DNA of 21,668 bases from an uncultured Eubacteriales bacterium. GTDB lineage: Bacteria > Bacillota > Clostridia > Peptostreptococcales > Anaerovoracaceae. Shown in pieces: positions 7,414 to 15,019 of the stretch (its first letter is position 1; every line of letters starts with the position of its first letter). The stretch is taken from NCBI GenBank assembly GCA_900542565.1, contig UQOC01000035.1, forward strand, positions 1 through 21,668, written 5' to 3'. The translations under genes were made by a program, and so were the position numbers. Under the pieces are notes generated by a model, which saw only the letters and a list, made by a program, of their open reading frames with translations, was not told the DNA's origin and did no database searches.

Positions 7414-8264
7414 AATCTCTTATCCACCTCATCTGAAAATTTTGCGAATTCCTCTATTGAAAGAGTTTCCGCCCTTCTTGCCGGATCTATCCCGGCAGCA
7501 TCCAAACTATCCCTTATCAAATCCTTGCTTACCCCCTGCAAGGTCTGCATTGAATTGGACAATGTCTTTCGTCTCTGTCCGAAGCCGGCCCTTACGCATT
7601 TGAAAAAGAGCGGTTCGTTCCGCACAGCAGCCGCAGGCTGCTGCCTGAATTTCAGCTTCAGCACCGTTGAGTCTACATTGGGCGCCGGGATAAATGAGTT
7701 CCTGCTCACATCCGTTACCTTTTCTACCTGGCAGTAAAACTGTACTGCTATCGACAGCGCCCCGTATGATTTTGTTCCAGGTCCTGCACCTATCCGGTCG
7801 GCAACTTCCTTCTGAGTCATTATAGTCAAGCTTTCCGCTTTTACTTTATCCTCCAGGAGTTTCATTATGATAGGCGTTGTTATATAATAGGGAAGATTGC
7901 CGATTATCTTTACATGGCCGGCTTCCTCTCCGTCTGTCAGCTCATTGATGTCTGTCTTGAGCACATCCTGATTTATTATCTGAACATTATCAAACCGTGC
8001 CAGAGTCTCTCCAAGTATGGGGATAAGGCTGCTGTCCAGCTCGATGGCTATCACTTTTCTGGCCCGGCTGGCCGCCTCCCATGTTATCACTCCCATGCCT
8101 GGACCTATTTCTATGACCGTATCTTCCGGCCCTATGCCTGCTCCGTCAACGATCTTGTCAACTATATTCTTATCCGTCAGGAAATTCTGGCCCAGGCTTT
8201 TGGAAAACCTGAACCCGTGAACTTCTTTTATATTCTTTATTGATGAGTTTTCGTAAAGTTTCAT
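7410..8264 (-). CDS. rsmA: 16S rRNA (A1518/A1519) dimethyltransferase RsmA/KsgA
   Basis: A 284-aa SAM-dependent enzyme that dimethylates the two adjacent adenines in the helix-45 loop of 16S rRNA during late 30S assembly; its loss usually gives kasugamycin resistance. The signatures are complete: SLGQNFLTD (23-31), the SAM-binding EIGPGMG (52-58), and the catalytic NLPYY (123-127). The C-terminal small domain includes FIPAPNVDS. The start codon overlaps the rnmV stop as ATGA (8264-8261), the pairing of 5S and 16S maturation genes that is conserved in Firmicutes. Its own stop overlaps the start of ltaS by 4 nt. Confidence 0.97.
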   Translation of the reverse strand: MKLYENSSIKNIKEVHGFRFSKSLGQNFLTDKNIVDKIVDGAGIGPEDTVIEIGPGMGVITWEAASRARKVIAIELDSSLIPILGETLARFDNVQIINQDVLKTDINELTDGEEAGHVKIIGNLPYYITTPIIMKLLEDKVKAESLTIMTQKEVADRIGAGPGTKSYGALSIAVQFYCQVEKVTDVSRNSFIPAPNVDSTVLKLKFRQQPAAAVRNEPLFFKCVRAGFGQRRKTLSNSMQTLQGVSKDLIRDSLDAAGIDPARRAETLSIEEFAKFSDEVDKRL

Positions 8265-8833
8265 CTTTCTGATCCTTTTGCCTCTGCCACAGCCTTTTCA
8301 AAAGCTTCTCTGGTTATGGCAAAGCTGTTGAGTTTTCTGAGGAATGCGCCTGAATTGCCATATCCTATGCCTAATATATCGCCCACCTTTTGCCTGAGTT
8401 CTTTTGAGCCCTTTCCTCCGCTGAGGCCGGCCATATCGATGTCCTGTGCTGTAAATATGCCGTTTTGGCCTTCCCCGTCAGCCTTAAATTTCTTTGAGCA
8501 TACTCTTTCAAGGACCCTGGCGGCATCTTGCGGGCTGACATTTTCTATACCTATATCGCCGTTTTTAACAGCTTTTTTTCGAGGCATATAGGCGTGCTTG
8601 CTCTCCGGAAATCTGGCTTCTATCCTTTTCCTTATCTGCTCTCCGGCAAAATCAGGATCTGTAAATATTATAAGGCCTTTCTCCCTGTATGCCTTTTCAA
8701 GGAGCTTCCAGGTCCTCCCGGAAATACCGAACCCATGGGTCTGTATTATCAGGGCATCTGTTATCTGGCTCACTACAGCCGCATCATCCCTGCCTTCTAC
8801 TACTATTGCTTCTTTTATGCTGAGCTTGTCCAT
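8261..8833 (-). CDS. rnmV: Ribonuclease M5, 5S rRNA maturation
   Basis: A 190-aa Toprim-domain nuclease that trims both ends of 5S rRNA precursor, acting with ribosomal protein L18 in Bacillus. The Toprim residues are visible: the catalytic Glu in VVEGRDD (E13) and the DPD pair in FTDPDFAGEQIRKRI (59-61). The C-terminal half contains GDIGIENVSP, usual in the family. The length is typical (about 185-190 aa). It starts one base after the divIC stop and shares an ATGA overlap with rsmA, so the three are read together. Confidence 0.95.
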   Translation of the reverse strand: MDKLSIKEAIVVEGRDDAAVVSQITDALIIQTHGFGISGRTWKLLEKAYREKGLIIFTDPDFAGEQIRKRIEARFPESKHAYMPRKKAVKNGDIGIENVSPQDAARVLERVCSKKFKADGEGQNGIFTAQDIDMAGLSGGKGSKELRQKVGDILGIGYGNSGAFLRKLNSFAITREAFEKAVAEAKGSER

Positions 8834-8834
8834 T

Positions 8835-9362
8835 TTACTGTGTTTGTTCTTCCTGTGAAGGGTTCTCGTCGGAAATGATAAAGAGAAGTTCTCCGTCTTT
8901 TATCATCCTGAGAGTCTCTCTCGCCTGTTGTTCCATATATTCTGCTGAATTGACAAGCTGAGCCTCCACAGAAAGATCCTCTTTCATCTGGGTCAGTTCT
9001 TCGTTTAACTTCTCAAGCTTGTCCTTTTCACTTTTCAGCTGTATGAGCCGGACGGCAGAAAAGCCTATGGATACGACAAACAGCACGATGACCACAAAGG
9101 TGACCAGCCGCCTTACATTGGCTATCCTTTTGCGTTTTCGTTTTTTTTGGCTCAGATCTATGCCTGTGCCAGCCTCTGTGGCTGCGTCTGTCTCTGCGCC
9201 ATCACCGCGGTCTTGTCCCATATCTTGCAGATAAGCCGCCTGGGCGGCTTTTTCTGATCTGCGGTCCTTATATTTTTCTTCTCTTTTTTTTCGGGCTTCT
9301 TCAATATTAAAGACTCTGTTATTTTTCTCAAATTCCCTGAGTCTCTTCCCCTTTTTGCTCAT
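8835..9362 (-). CDS. divIC: DivIC/FtsB-like septum formation protein
   Basis: A 175-aa bitopic division protein. A long, highly charged cytoplasmic tail (1-82) precedes one transmembrane helix (about 85-104), a short extracellular coiled coil (107-134), and a C-terminal segment YMEQQARETLRMIKDGE typical of DivIC/FtsB. The family scaffolds the FtsL-DivIC-DivIB complex that triggers septal synthesis. The start is ATG 9362 with GGAG 8 nt upstream, and a further ATG in frame at 9419 is rejected because it lies inside yabQ. The cytoplasmic tail is longer than in Bacillus DivIC (which is about 125 aa in total). The order yabP-yabQ-divIC, conserved in spore-formers, supports the identity over other FtsB-like proteins. 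Confidence 0.9.
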   Translation of the reverse strand: MSKKGKRLREFEKNNRVFNIEEARKKREEKYKDRRSEKAAQAAYLQDMGQDRGDGAETDAATEAGTGIDLSQKKRKRKRIANVRRLVTFVVIVLFVVSIGFSAVRLIQLKSEKDKLEKLNEELTQMKEDLSVEAQLVNSAEYMEQQARETLRMIKDGELLFIISDENPSQEEQTQ

Positions 9363-9376
9363 CTTGCCGACTCCGT

Positions 9377-9697
9377 TTATTTTTTTATTGTACCATAACA
9401 GTATTTTTTCCACAACCACAGGCCCGCCAGAAAGGCTGCCGCTCCCAGAAAAGAGAGCTTTCCGTTCCGGCAGAAAAATAAAAACTCTCCGATCATGACA
9501 GCTATTATGATACAGCAGCTTACCTGTGCCAAGGCACTCAGTGCGGTTATTTTCCTGTTCTTTGTCCCCTTTTTTACATTTTTGAGTATGAACCTGCTGA
9601 TGAACAGTCTGAACACATTTATCACCAGCCCTGCAGCGATCCCGCAGCAGGCCATTACAGCCGCAGTCTGGATCTGGCTTTGTATCAGCTGGCTCAT
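9377..9697 (-). CDS. yabQ: Spore cortex biosynthesis protein YabQ
   Basis: A 106-aa membrane protein with three predicted helices (about 11-33, 49-73 and 79-95). In Bacillus, YabQ is made in the mother cell, sits in the outer forespore membrane and is needed for the cortex. The protein is about half the Bacillus length, which is common in Clostridia. Its sequence alone is only moderately diagnostic; the assignment leans on its place between yabP (4-nt ATGA overlap, 9697-9694) and divIC. Confidence 0.82.
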   Translation of the reverse strand: MSQLIQSQIQTAAVMACCGIAAGLVINVFRLFISRFILKNVKKGTKNRKITALSALAQVSCCIIIAVMIGEFLFFCRNGKLSFLGAAAFLAGLWLWKKYCYGTIKK

Positions 9698-9960
9698 TGG
9701 TGTTTTTTAAGAAATCCCAGCAAAGTTCTTTTTTCTTTTATCTTTTTGTCTATGTAGCTGAAAGAGCAGATCTTTCCTGACACGACCAGGATACCTTCCT
9801 GCAGATCCAGCCTTTCTATGTTCAGTTTCTCTCCTGTCAGTTCGATGCCGCCGTCCTTCAGGTTCGCCCACAGATTATCCTCATCAAAGGCGTCAACATC
9901 CAGTACCTGGCTTATGGTGATCTTCTCTCTGTTTTCCAGTGTGATATAATGATTTTCCAT
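9694..9960 (-). CDS. yabP: Sporulation protein YabP
   Basis: An 88-aa soluble protein of the YabP/YqfC family. The family opening is clear: HYITLENREKITISQVLDVDAFDEDNLWANLKDGGIELTGEKLNIERLD is reported here only by its ends (residues 4-52), with DVDAFDE and GEKLNIERLDL as the diagnostic parts. In Bacillus it is a sigma-E-dependent spore gene. AAAGGAG lies 11 nt before the ATG. It opens a new transcription unit after the terminator of the M23 gene. A possible sigma-E -10 (CATATACT, about 9997-10004 read on the minus strand) is seen upstream, but I find no matching -35, so the promoter is not claimed. Confidence 0.88.
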   Translation of the reverse strand: MENHYITLENREKITISQVLDVDAFDEDNLWANLKDGGIELTGEKLNIERLDLQEGILVVSGKICSFSYIDKKIKEKRTLLGFLKKHQ

Positions 9961-10008
9961 ATACTTTAAGGCTCCTTTCCCGTCAGATCATCTTCATAAA
10001 GTATATGG

Positions 10009-10038
10009 AAAAGCAGACCGGTTAAGAACCGGTCCGCT
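10009..10038 (-). terminator. Terminator of the gdpP-to-M23 run
   Basis: A 12-bp stem (10038-10027 with 10023-10012) with a 3-nt loop and an internal G-U wobble on the minus strand contains GACCGGTT/AACCGGTC and is followed by TTTT. It starts 9 bases past the M23 stop codon and separates that run from yabP. Confidence 0.82.
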
Positions 10039-10046
10039 CAGCTCTT

Positions 10047-11780
10047 TTAAACATACAGTGACGGATCCACATGGACTCCGTTTACGATTATCTCGAAATG
10101 GCAGTGAGGTCCTGTACTGTTTCCGGTATTTCCTACTGCGGCTATGGTCTGTCCCTGGAATACACTTTCTCCTGCGGATACATACAATGCGCTGCAATGT
10201 CCGTAGAGTGTCTGCACGCCGCCGCCATGGTTGATTATTACCGTATAGCCGTATCCGTAGTACCATCCTGCCAGGGTGACCCTTCCTCCGTCAGAAGCCT
10301 TGATCGGTGTTCCTGTTGAGGTGGCATAGTCATCACCATAGTGCATGCGTCCCCATCTCCATCCGTATCTGGACGAGATCGGCACATTGACCGGCCTTAT
10401 GAATGTACCTGTTCCTATCTTTGGCGGCACTTTCTTGGTACCTACCAGTATGATCTCGCTTACAGGTTCAATGATGACTTCTTCGCTCAGGTCCTCTCTG
10501 GCAGTTATCTCTCCGTTTTGCCTGGTTATCCTGGCGGTTATCCTGGCTCTGCCGTCCTGGCCCCCTCTGCTGGTCACCTCTTCACCCTCATAATAGTAAC
10601 TTGAATCCTGATATTCGGTCTCATATGGTATCGTTTCGGCAAATGTGGTCACTTCAACAGTCTCAAGGGTCAGGAGCGGAACCGTCCTCTCTATTACAAG
10701 GGTATCTCCCACATGGATCATGGCATCTTCCGTAAACCATGGGTTAAGAGCTGTAAGCTCACTTGCTGATATGCCCAGTTTTTCACATATACCGTAGAAA
10801 CTGTCTCCTTCAACTACGGTGTATTCTGCGGCTTCCTGACCTCCGCTGCTTATAAGGGACACTGCTTCTGATCTGCTGGTTATGTCTGTGAGTTTGGTGC
10901 TGTATGATTCGATCTTGACATCCTCCACAAAACCGATATATTCGTATTCCACATCATCAGAATCGCTGAGGAAGAGGTTCTTGACATCTTCCAGTACCTG
11001 CTGCGCTATCTCCTCATTTTCAACTACCGCTATCACTTCTCCGTCTGCAGTTATGGCGCTGGCCTGGGCGTTGATCTCACTCATGTATGTAAATCTCCGG
11101 AGAACATCATCCTGAGAATCGATTTCCTTGCCATATGAGACAACACTCCTGAATGTTATATCCTCTTCCGGATCTATTTCTATATTCGAGCCGTACTCCT
11201 GAGACAGCTCCTCACTGGCCAGATCAAGGATGTCAAGCACATCGGACTGTTCCTGTACTATGCCGAGCACCCGGCCGTTATATGAATATTCATAGCCGGT
11301 TGCAAGTGTAAAGGCTCCGCCCATGGCCACACATGCCACTCCCAGTACGCATGCGTCTTTTATTATGTCTCTGCGGTACTGCGCTGTTTTTATCCTCATA
11401 TCATGGAGCTTTCGCCCTGATATCACGAGGCTTTTCAGTACAAACCATTCTGCTACGGCCGATGCCTTATCATAAAAATTGATGACCGCCGCACCGATCT
11501 CTATTATGCCGGATCCGCCTGCTTCTGCAAGTTCTCCTGCTTCTTCGCACATTTCATCAACGGCATCTACAGCGTCTCCTGCCTTTTCCCAGATGATTCC
11601 TGTGATCTTTTTTACTGCAGGCTTTTGTTCCTCTGTATCTTTTGTCTCTGAAGGAGCTTTTGCCTGCTCCTGTGTACCTGAAGGAACTTGTTCCTGCTCA
11701 CCCGCACCTGAAAGGGCAGCCTCTTCCTGGTCCTTTTTCCTGACCTTTTTTATTTTTTTGATGAAGTTGAATTTTGCCAT
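10047..11780 (-). CDS. M23 (LytM-type) peptidoglycan endopeptidase with LysM and G5 domains
   Basis: A 577-aa membrane-anchored cell-wall hydrolase. Layout: a basic and acidic low-complexity cytoplasmic part (1-60), a helical region (61-140), one transmembrane helix (about 143-163), an extracellular linker domain (about 164-310), LysM (319-363), G5 (about 367-449) and a C-terminal M23 domain (460-577). The zinc and catalytic residues are intact: H480 and D484 in MHYGDD, H528 in YGHCS, and H559/H561 in PHCHFE, so it should be active. The start is ATG 11780 with GGAG 10 nt upstream; this lies inside the preceding dnaD-like gene (31-nt overlap), implying coupling. Two degenerate 30-bp repeats encode decapeptides rich in Gln/Glu near residues 25-44. 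The type II, N-in orientation is inferred from the domain order. Confidence 0.92.
   Translation of the reverse strand: MAKFNFIKKIKKVRKKDQEEAALSGAGEQEQVPSGTQEQAKAPSETKDTEEQKPAVKKITGIIWEKAGDAVDAVDEMCEEAGELAEAGGSGIIEIGAAVINFYDKASAVAEWFVLKSLVISGRKLHDMRIKTAQYRRDIIKDACVLGVACVAMGGAFTLATGYEYSYNGRVLGIVQEQSDVLDILDLASEELSQEYGSNIEIDPEEDITFRSVVSYGKEIDSQDDVLRRFTYMSEINAQASAITADGEVIAVVENEEIAQQVLEDVKNLFLSDSDDVEYEYIGFVEDVKIESYSTKLTDITSRSEAVSLISSGGQEAAEYTVVEGDSFYGICEKLGISASELTALNPWFTEDAMIHVGDTLVIERTVPLLTLETVEVTTFAETIPYETEYQDSSYYYEGEEVTSRGGQDGRARITARITRQNGEITAREDLSEEVIIEPVSEIILVGTKKVPPKIGTGTFIRPVNVPISSRYGWRWGRMHYGDDYATSTGTPIKASDGGRVTLAGWYYGYGYTVIINHGGGVQTLYGHCSALYVSAGESVFQGQTIAAVGNTGNSTGPHCHFEIIVNGVHVDPSLYV
11648..11716. 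repeat. Tandem 30-bp repeats inside the M23 peptidase gene
   Basis: Two 30-bp units (11648-11677, 11678-11707; 22 of 30 bases equal) and a 9-base partial third begin with CTGAAGGA or CTGAAAGG. They encode the low-complexity decapeptides rich in Q, E, P and S in the cytoplasmic tail, and look like a slippage-derived linker. Confidence 0.8.
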
Positions 11781-13024
11781 ATTTCTGCTTCTCCAATTCT
11801 TTCTTCGACGCAGGAACAGCGGACCCCGTCCTCTGTTATCCCTGTATCTGAGCATTTCTCACAAGCGAATTTTATATCAGTATAATCTCTCCTGTAATTA
11901 TTTTCAGTAAGCAATACGGCTCTCTCCTCCTCCAGAAGCGCCAAAAGCTTTTTGATCTCTTCAACCTTTTCAGGCTTGCCGCCCAGGATGACTTTGGAAA
12001 GATTTCTGCCAAGGTCCATCATTTCGCCGTCGATCTCTTTGATCCTCGGTATCCTGCTGTATACCTCTTTCTTTCTTTCCTCAGCTTCCTCTCTGGCCTT
12101 ATTCCGCAGATATTCGTAATATCTGTTCAGATCGGCCTGGGTGACCGTTATCTTCGTGTTCACATCACGTCCGGATGATTTTGCTTCTTCGTACCAGTTT
12201 TCCAGCACCTTGTTTACATATCTCAAATTGGGCGATGAAATAAATGATGCTCTGGCACACGCTTCCATAACCCTTTCCTGATTAAAATGAAGCTGGTCAA
12301 ACCATCTGTCTATCATTTCTTTTTCTGCGGCAGTCGCTCCTCTGTTGAGCCCAAGGCTGTTTAATATCTGCCTCTGCAGGCCTGACCTGGCTTCTATCTT
12401 GTCCAGATGTTCCTTTATATCCTTTTTTGTCAGCAGGCCATCGTCTGTCCACTGGCGTATCACTTTGGAAATATAATTTATTCCCGTTTTGCCTTTTTCG
12501 GCGCAGTAAGAAGCTGCCCCCAGTATTATGTCGTCAGTGGCTCCGATCTCTTCAGCCCAGGAAAAGATTTCTTTTGTCTCACGAGGGGAAAATGTCTTCC
12601 CCAGAAGATTTTCCATTTCATCCAGCAGATTCTTCAGCCTGTCACTTCCAAGCACATCGGCTGCCTCTGCTTCTTCAGTCTTTTCCCGTGCCGCCCCGGC
12701 GCTCATGTCCCTGCCGTACATCAGCGAACGCATCTGCCTGAAGCATATGTCATATCCGTCTGTGCCGTCCGAAGAAGTCCGGCTCACAAGACCCTGTCTC
12801 TCCCAGTAGGCCCATGCCTGATCTATCTTTTCTCCCGGCATTCCCAGCTGCCGGCTCATCTGCTTTTCAGTCATGGCCTCCCCGTTTCCGCTGTACAGAA
12901 GGCCGTAAAGATAAACCTTGACATAATCGCCGGGCGCCTGCGGCATATATTCATTGATAAAGATATTTTCTACTTCTGTTGTCAGAAGATAGATATCCCT
13001 TATTTTTTCCCGCTTAAAACTCAT
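11750..13024 (-). CDS. DnaD-domain replication protein with a DnaI/DnaC-like N-domain fused at its C-terminus
   Basis: A 424-aa primosome-type protein. Residues 15-90 look like the DnaD winged-helix domain; two DnaD/DnaB_2 helical domains follow (about 128-200 and 215-282, with the YISKVIRQW and YVNKVLENWYEE signatures). From about residue 312 the sequence changes to EVYSRIPRIKEID, a leucine/glutamate-rich helix pair, LLTENNYRRDY, and a zinc-like cysteine cluster C388-x2-C391-x11-C403-x1-C405. This matches, in order and spacing, the N-terminal part of DnaI/DnaC helicase loaders, which binds the replicative helicase. The AAA+ ATPase that normally follows is absent: the frame stops at 11750 and the next gene is the M23 peptidase. 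The start ATG 13024 has GAGAGG 6 nt upstream and overlaps the DUF1858 gene by 11 nt. dnaB, the expected partner, lies two genes upstream. Confidence 0.85.
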   Translation of the reverse strand: MSFKREKIRDIYLLTTEVENIFINEYMPQAPGDYVKVYLYGLLYSGNGEAMTEKQMSRQLGMPGEKIDQAWAYWERQGLVSRTSSDGTDGYDICFRQMRSLMYGRDMSAGAAREKTEEAEAADVLGSDRLKNLLDEMENLLGKTFSPRETKEIFSWAEEIGATDDIILGAASYCAEKGKTGINYISKVIRQWTDDGLLTKKDIKEHLDKIEARSGLQRQILNSLGLNRGATAAEKEMIDRWFDQLHFNQERVMEACARASFISSPNLRYVNKVLENWYEEAKSSGRDVNTKITVTQADLNRYYEYLRNKAREEAEERKKEVYSRIPRIKEIDGEMMDLGRNLSKVILGGKPEKVEEIKKLLALLEEERAVLLTENNYRRDYTDIKFACEKCSDTGITEDGVRCSCVEERIGEAEIWQNSTSSKK

Positions 13025-13214
13025 TTCGGTCCTCTCGGTTCAGATCCTCAAGGAGCTGCGCCAGGTCTATGCCATGGCCCTCTGCCGCCTGCATGAGCGT
13101 CTCATTTTCCGCTCCGGGACATCCTGCGCAAGTCAGAAAATATTTTTCAAAGATCTTTTCGTACTTTTCGTCCATCGAAAGGACTTCCGATACGGTCATT
13201 TCTTTTGTGATCAT
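13014..13214 (-). CDS. Small DUF1858 domain protein
   Basis: A 66-aa soluble protein of the DUF1858 family, also found as the N-terminal part of ScdA-like and hybrid-cluster-like proteins. It starts TKEMTVSEVL, has the CxxC pair in CAGCPGAENETL and ends GIDLAQLLEDLN, the full domain. The two cysteines could bind a metal or take part in redox sensing, but the function is not established. The start is ATG 13214 because GGAGG lies 5 nt upstream; the GTG at 13226 abuts AGGAG. It sits 16 nt after dnaB and overlaps the dnaD-like gene by 11 nt, so it is made together with replication proteins. Confidence 0.87.
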   Translation of the reverse strand: MITKEMTVSEVLSMDEKYEKIFEKYFLTCAGCPGAENETLMQAAEGHGIDLAQLLEDLNREDRNEF

Positions 13215-13230
13215 CTGAACCTCCACTCCT

Positions 13231-14547
13231 TTAAAGATTAGCCTTATCGCTGAACTTGGTAAATTTGCTTACCCATGTCAGCTCAACGGTTCCGGTCGGT
13301 CCGCTCCTGTGCTTTACTATGTTCACTTCGCAGACTCCCGGATTTTCGGTGTTATCATTATAAAAATCATCCCTGTACAGCATGATGATTATATCCGCAT
13401 CCTGCTCTATGGAACCGGACTCTCTCAGGTCGGACATCAACGGCCTTTTATCGTTTCTGGCTTCAGGGTTTCTTGAAAGCTGAGAAAGGACGATAACCGG
13501 ACATTCCATTTCCCTTGCCAGAAGCTTCATGTTCCTTGAAAGGGCGCTGATCTCCTGCTGCCGGTTCTCGCTCCTGTCGTCGCCTTTCATGAGCTGGAGA
13601 TAGTCCACCACCACGAGATCCAGACCCTGTTCCAGTTTAAGTCTCCTGCACTTGTTCCTCATCTCTGTGACAGTAATGCTCTGGGTGCTGTCGATGACTA
13701 TCTTGGTACCGTTCAGCGCGTTCAGGGCATAGTTTATATTTTCCCAGTCGCTTACATCCAGGTTGCCTTTTTTAAGCTTTTCTGACTCTATCCGCCCATG
13801 CATGGAAATAAGTCTCTGTCCTATTTCTTCCGCCGGCATTTCTATACTGAATATCAGTACTGAAGCTCCGGCATTTATGGCGCTTCTTTCGGCTATGTTC
13901 AGGGCAAATGCCGTCTTTCCCATGCCGGGACGGCCGGCGATTATCACAAGGTTGCCCGGCTGCAGACCGGCTGTCATTTCATCTATCTGTTTGAATCCGG
14001 TGGTCAGTCCGGTGATGTTCCCCTTATTCTGGACTGCCTCATCGATCATCTTTACATTGTTTAAAAGAACATCCTGTATCTTTACATAATCGTTTTTCTG
14101 CCTTTTTTGGGCAATGTGAAAAATATCGCTTTCTGCTTTGTCAAGAAGCTCTTCGGAACTGGTCTTATCTTCATACCCCCTTGCCACTATCTCTTCAGAC
14201 GCAGCGATCAGCCTGCGTGTTACTGCTTTTTCAGCCACGATCTTGGCATATTCGCCGGCGTTGGCTGTTGACGGCACATCGGCTGTCAGCATGGCAAGAT
14301 AAGCTCTGCCGCCTACCATATCCAGGGTCTTTCTCTTGCTTAATTCCTCGCTTACCGTAAGGAGATCGACGGCGGTATTGTTCCTGTAGAGTTTCAGTAT
14401 CGCATCAAATATTTCCTTGTTGCTCTCGTTATAAAAATCTTCCGGCCGTACTTCTTCTGCCACATCAAGAAGCGCATCCTTGCTGAGCATGGCCGCTCCG
14501 ATGGCAGATCTTTCGGCTTCTTCGCTATGGGGAGGGATTCTTTCCAT
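13231..14547 (-). CDS. dnaB: Replicative DNA helicase DnaB-type
   Basis: The 438-aa hexameric 5'-3' helicase of the replication fork (named DnaC in Bacillus). The N-terminal primase-interacting domain begins PPHSEEAERSAIGAAML; the RecA-like domain has Walker A GRPGMGKT (K211), Walker B VVVDYLQLM, and the C-terminal DADIIIMLYRDD and KHRSGPTG segments including the arginine finger region. Length and motifs are normal. GGAG precedes the ATG by 7 nt. It lies 25 nt after rplI and 16 nt before the DUF1858 gene. The rplI-dnaB order is widely conserved in Firmicutes. Confidence 0.97.
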   Translation of the reverse strand: MERIPPHSEEAERSAIGAAMLSKDALLDVAEEVRPEDFYNESNKEIFDAILKLYRNNTAVDLLTVSEELSKRKTLDMVGGRAYLAMLTADVPSTANAGEYAKIVAEKAVTRRLIAASEEIVARGYEDKTSSEELLDKAESDIFHIAQKRQKNDYVKIQDVLLNNVKMIDEAVQNKGNITGLTTGFKQIDEMTAGLQPGNLVIIAGRPGMGKTAFALNIAERSAINAGASVLIFSIEMPAEEIGQRLISMHGRIESEKLKKGNLDVSDWENINYALNALNGTKIVIDSTQSITVTEMRNKCRRLKLEQGLDLVVVDYLQLMKGDDRSENRQQEISALSRNMKLLAREMECPVIVLSQLSRNPEARNDKRPLMSDLRESGSIEQDADIIIMLYRDDFYNDNTENPGVCEVNIVKHRSGPTGTVELTWVSKFTKFSDKANL

Positions 14548-14572
14548 TTTTATCTCCTGTGGTATTTTTCTG

Positions 14573-15019
14573 CTATTCTGCTTCTATGATGACTTTGATC
14601 TTGGCGTTGACATCCTGATAAAGTCTCATATCAACATCGGTCTGGCCCACCTGCTTGATCGGAGCGTCAAGTTTTACCTTCTTTCTGTCGATGTCCATCC
14701 CAAGCTGCATGTTTATTGCATCGGCTATATCTTTCGATGTTATGGAGCCGAATATCCTGCCGCCCTCTCCGGCCTTGATCTTCATTTTTATTGATGCTTT
14801 ATTGAGTTTTTCAGCCAGTTCCTGAGCTGCGGCCTTTTCTTCGGCTTTTTTTTCTGCAGCGATGGCTTTCTGTTTCTCAAGCTGCCTGATGTTAGACTGA
14901 GTGGCCTCAGTTGCAAGCCCCCTTGGTATCAGCATGTTCCTGGCGTAGCCATCGCTGACTGTTACCACATCTCCGGCTTTTCCTGTACCTTTAACATCTT
15001 TATTTAAAATGACTTTCAT
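14573..15019 (-). CDS. rplI: 50S ribosomal protein L9
   Basis: The 148-aa L9 protein, which binds 23S rRNA near the L1 stalk base and reaches toward the neighbouring ribosome, affecting frame maintenance. The N-terminal domain shows [19 protein letters not shown] and the signature [13 protein letters not shown], followed by the long connecting helix rich in Lys, Glu and Ala and the C-terminal domain with [12 protein letters not shown]. The length is standard. Its start overlaps the gdpP stop as ATGA (15019-15016). Confidence 0.98.
   Translation of the reverse strand: MKVILNKDVKGTGKAGDVVTVSDGYARNMLIPRGLATEATQSNIRQLEKQKAIAAEKKAEEKAAAQELAEKLNKASIKMKIKAGEGGRIFGSITSKDIADAINMQLGMDIDRKKVKLDAPIKQVGQTDVDMRLYQDVNAKIKVIIEAE

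Noticed and set aside
8700..8740. A CCCGGAAAT stretch inside rnmV resembling a Noc site.
   Set aside because: One base short of the palindrome and with a poor left arm; it is coding sequence and similar fragments occur by chance.
9990..10030. A sigma-E promoter for yabP.
   Set aside because: CATATACT fits the -10 with one mismatch, but no -35 is present at 13-15 bases; the place would overlap the terminator. Mentioned only as a possibility.
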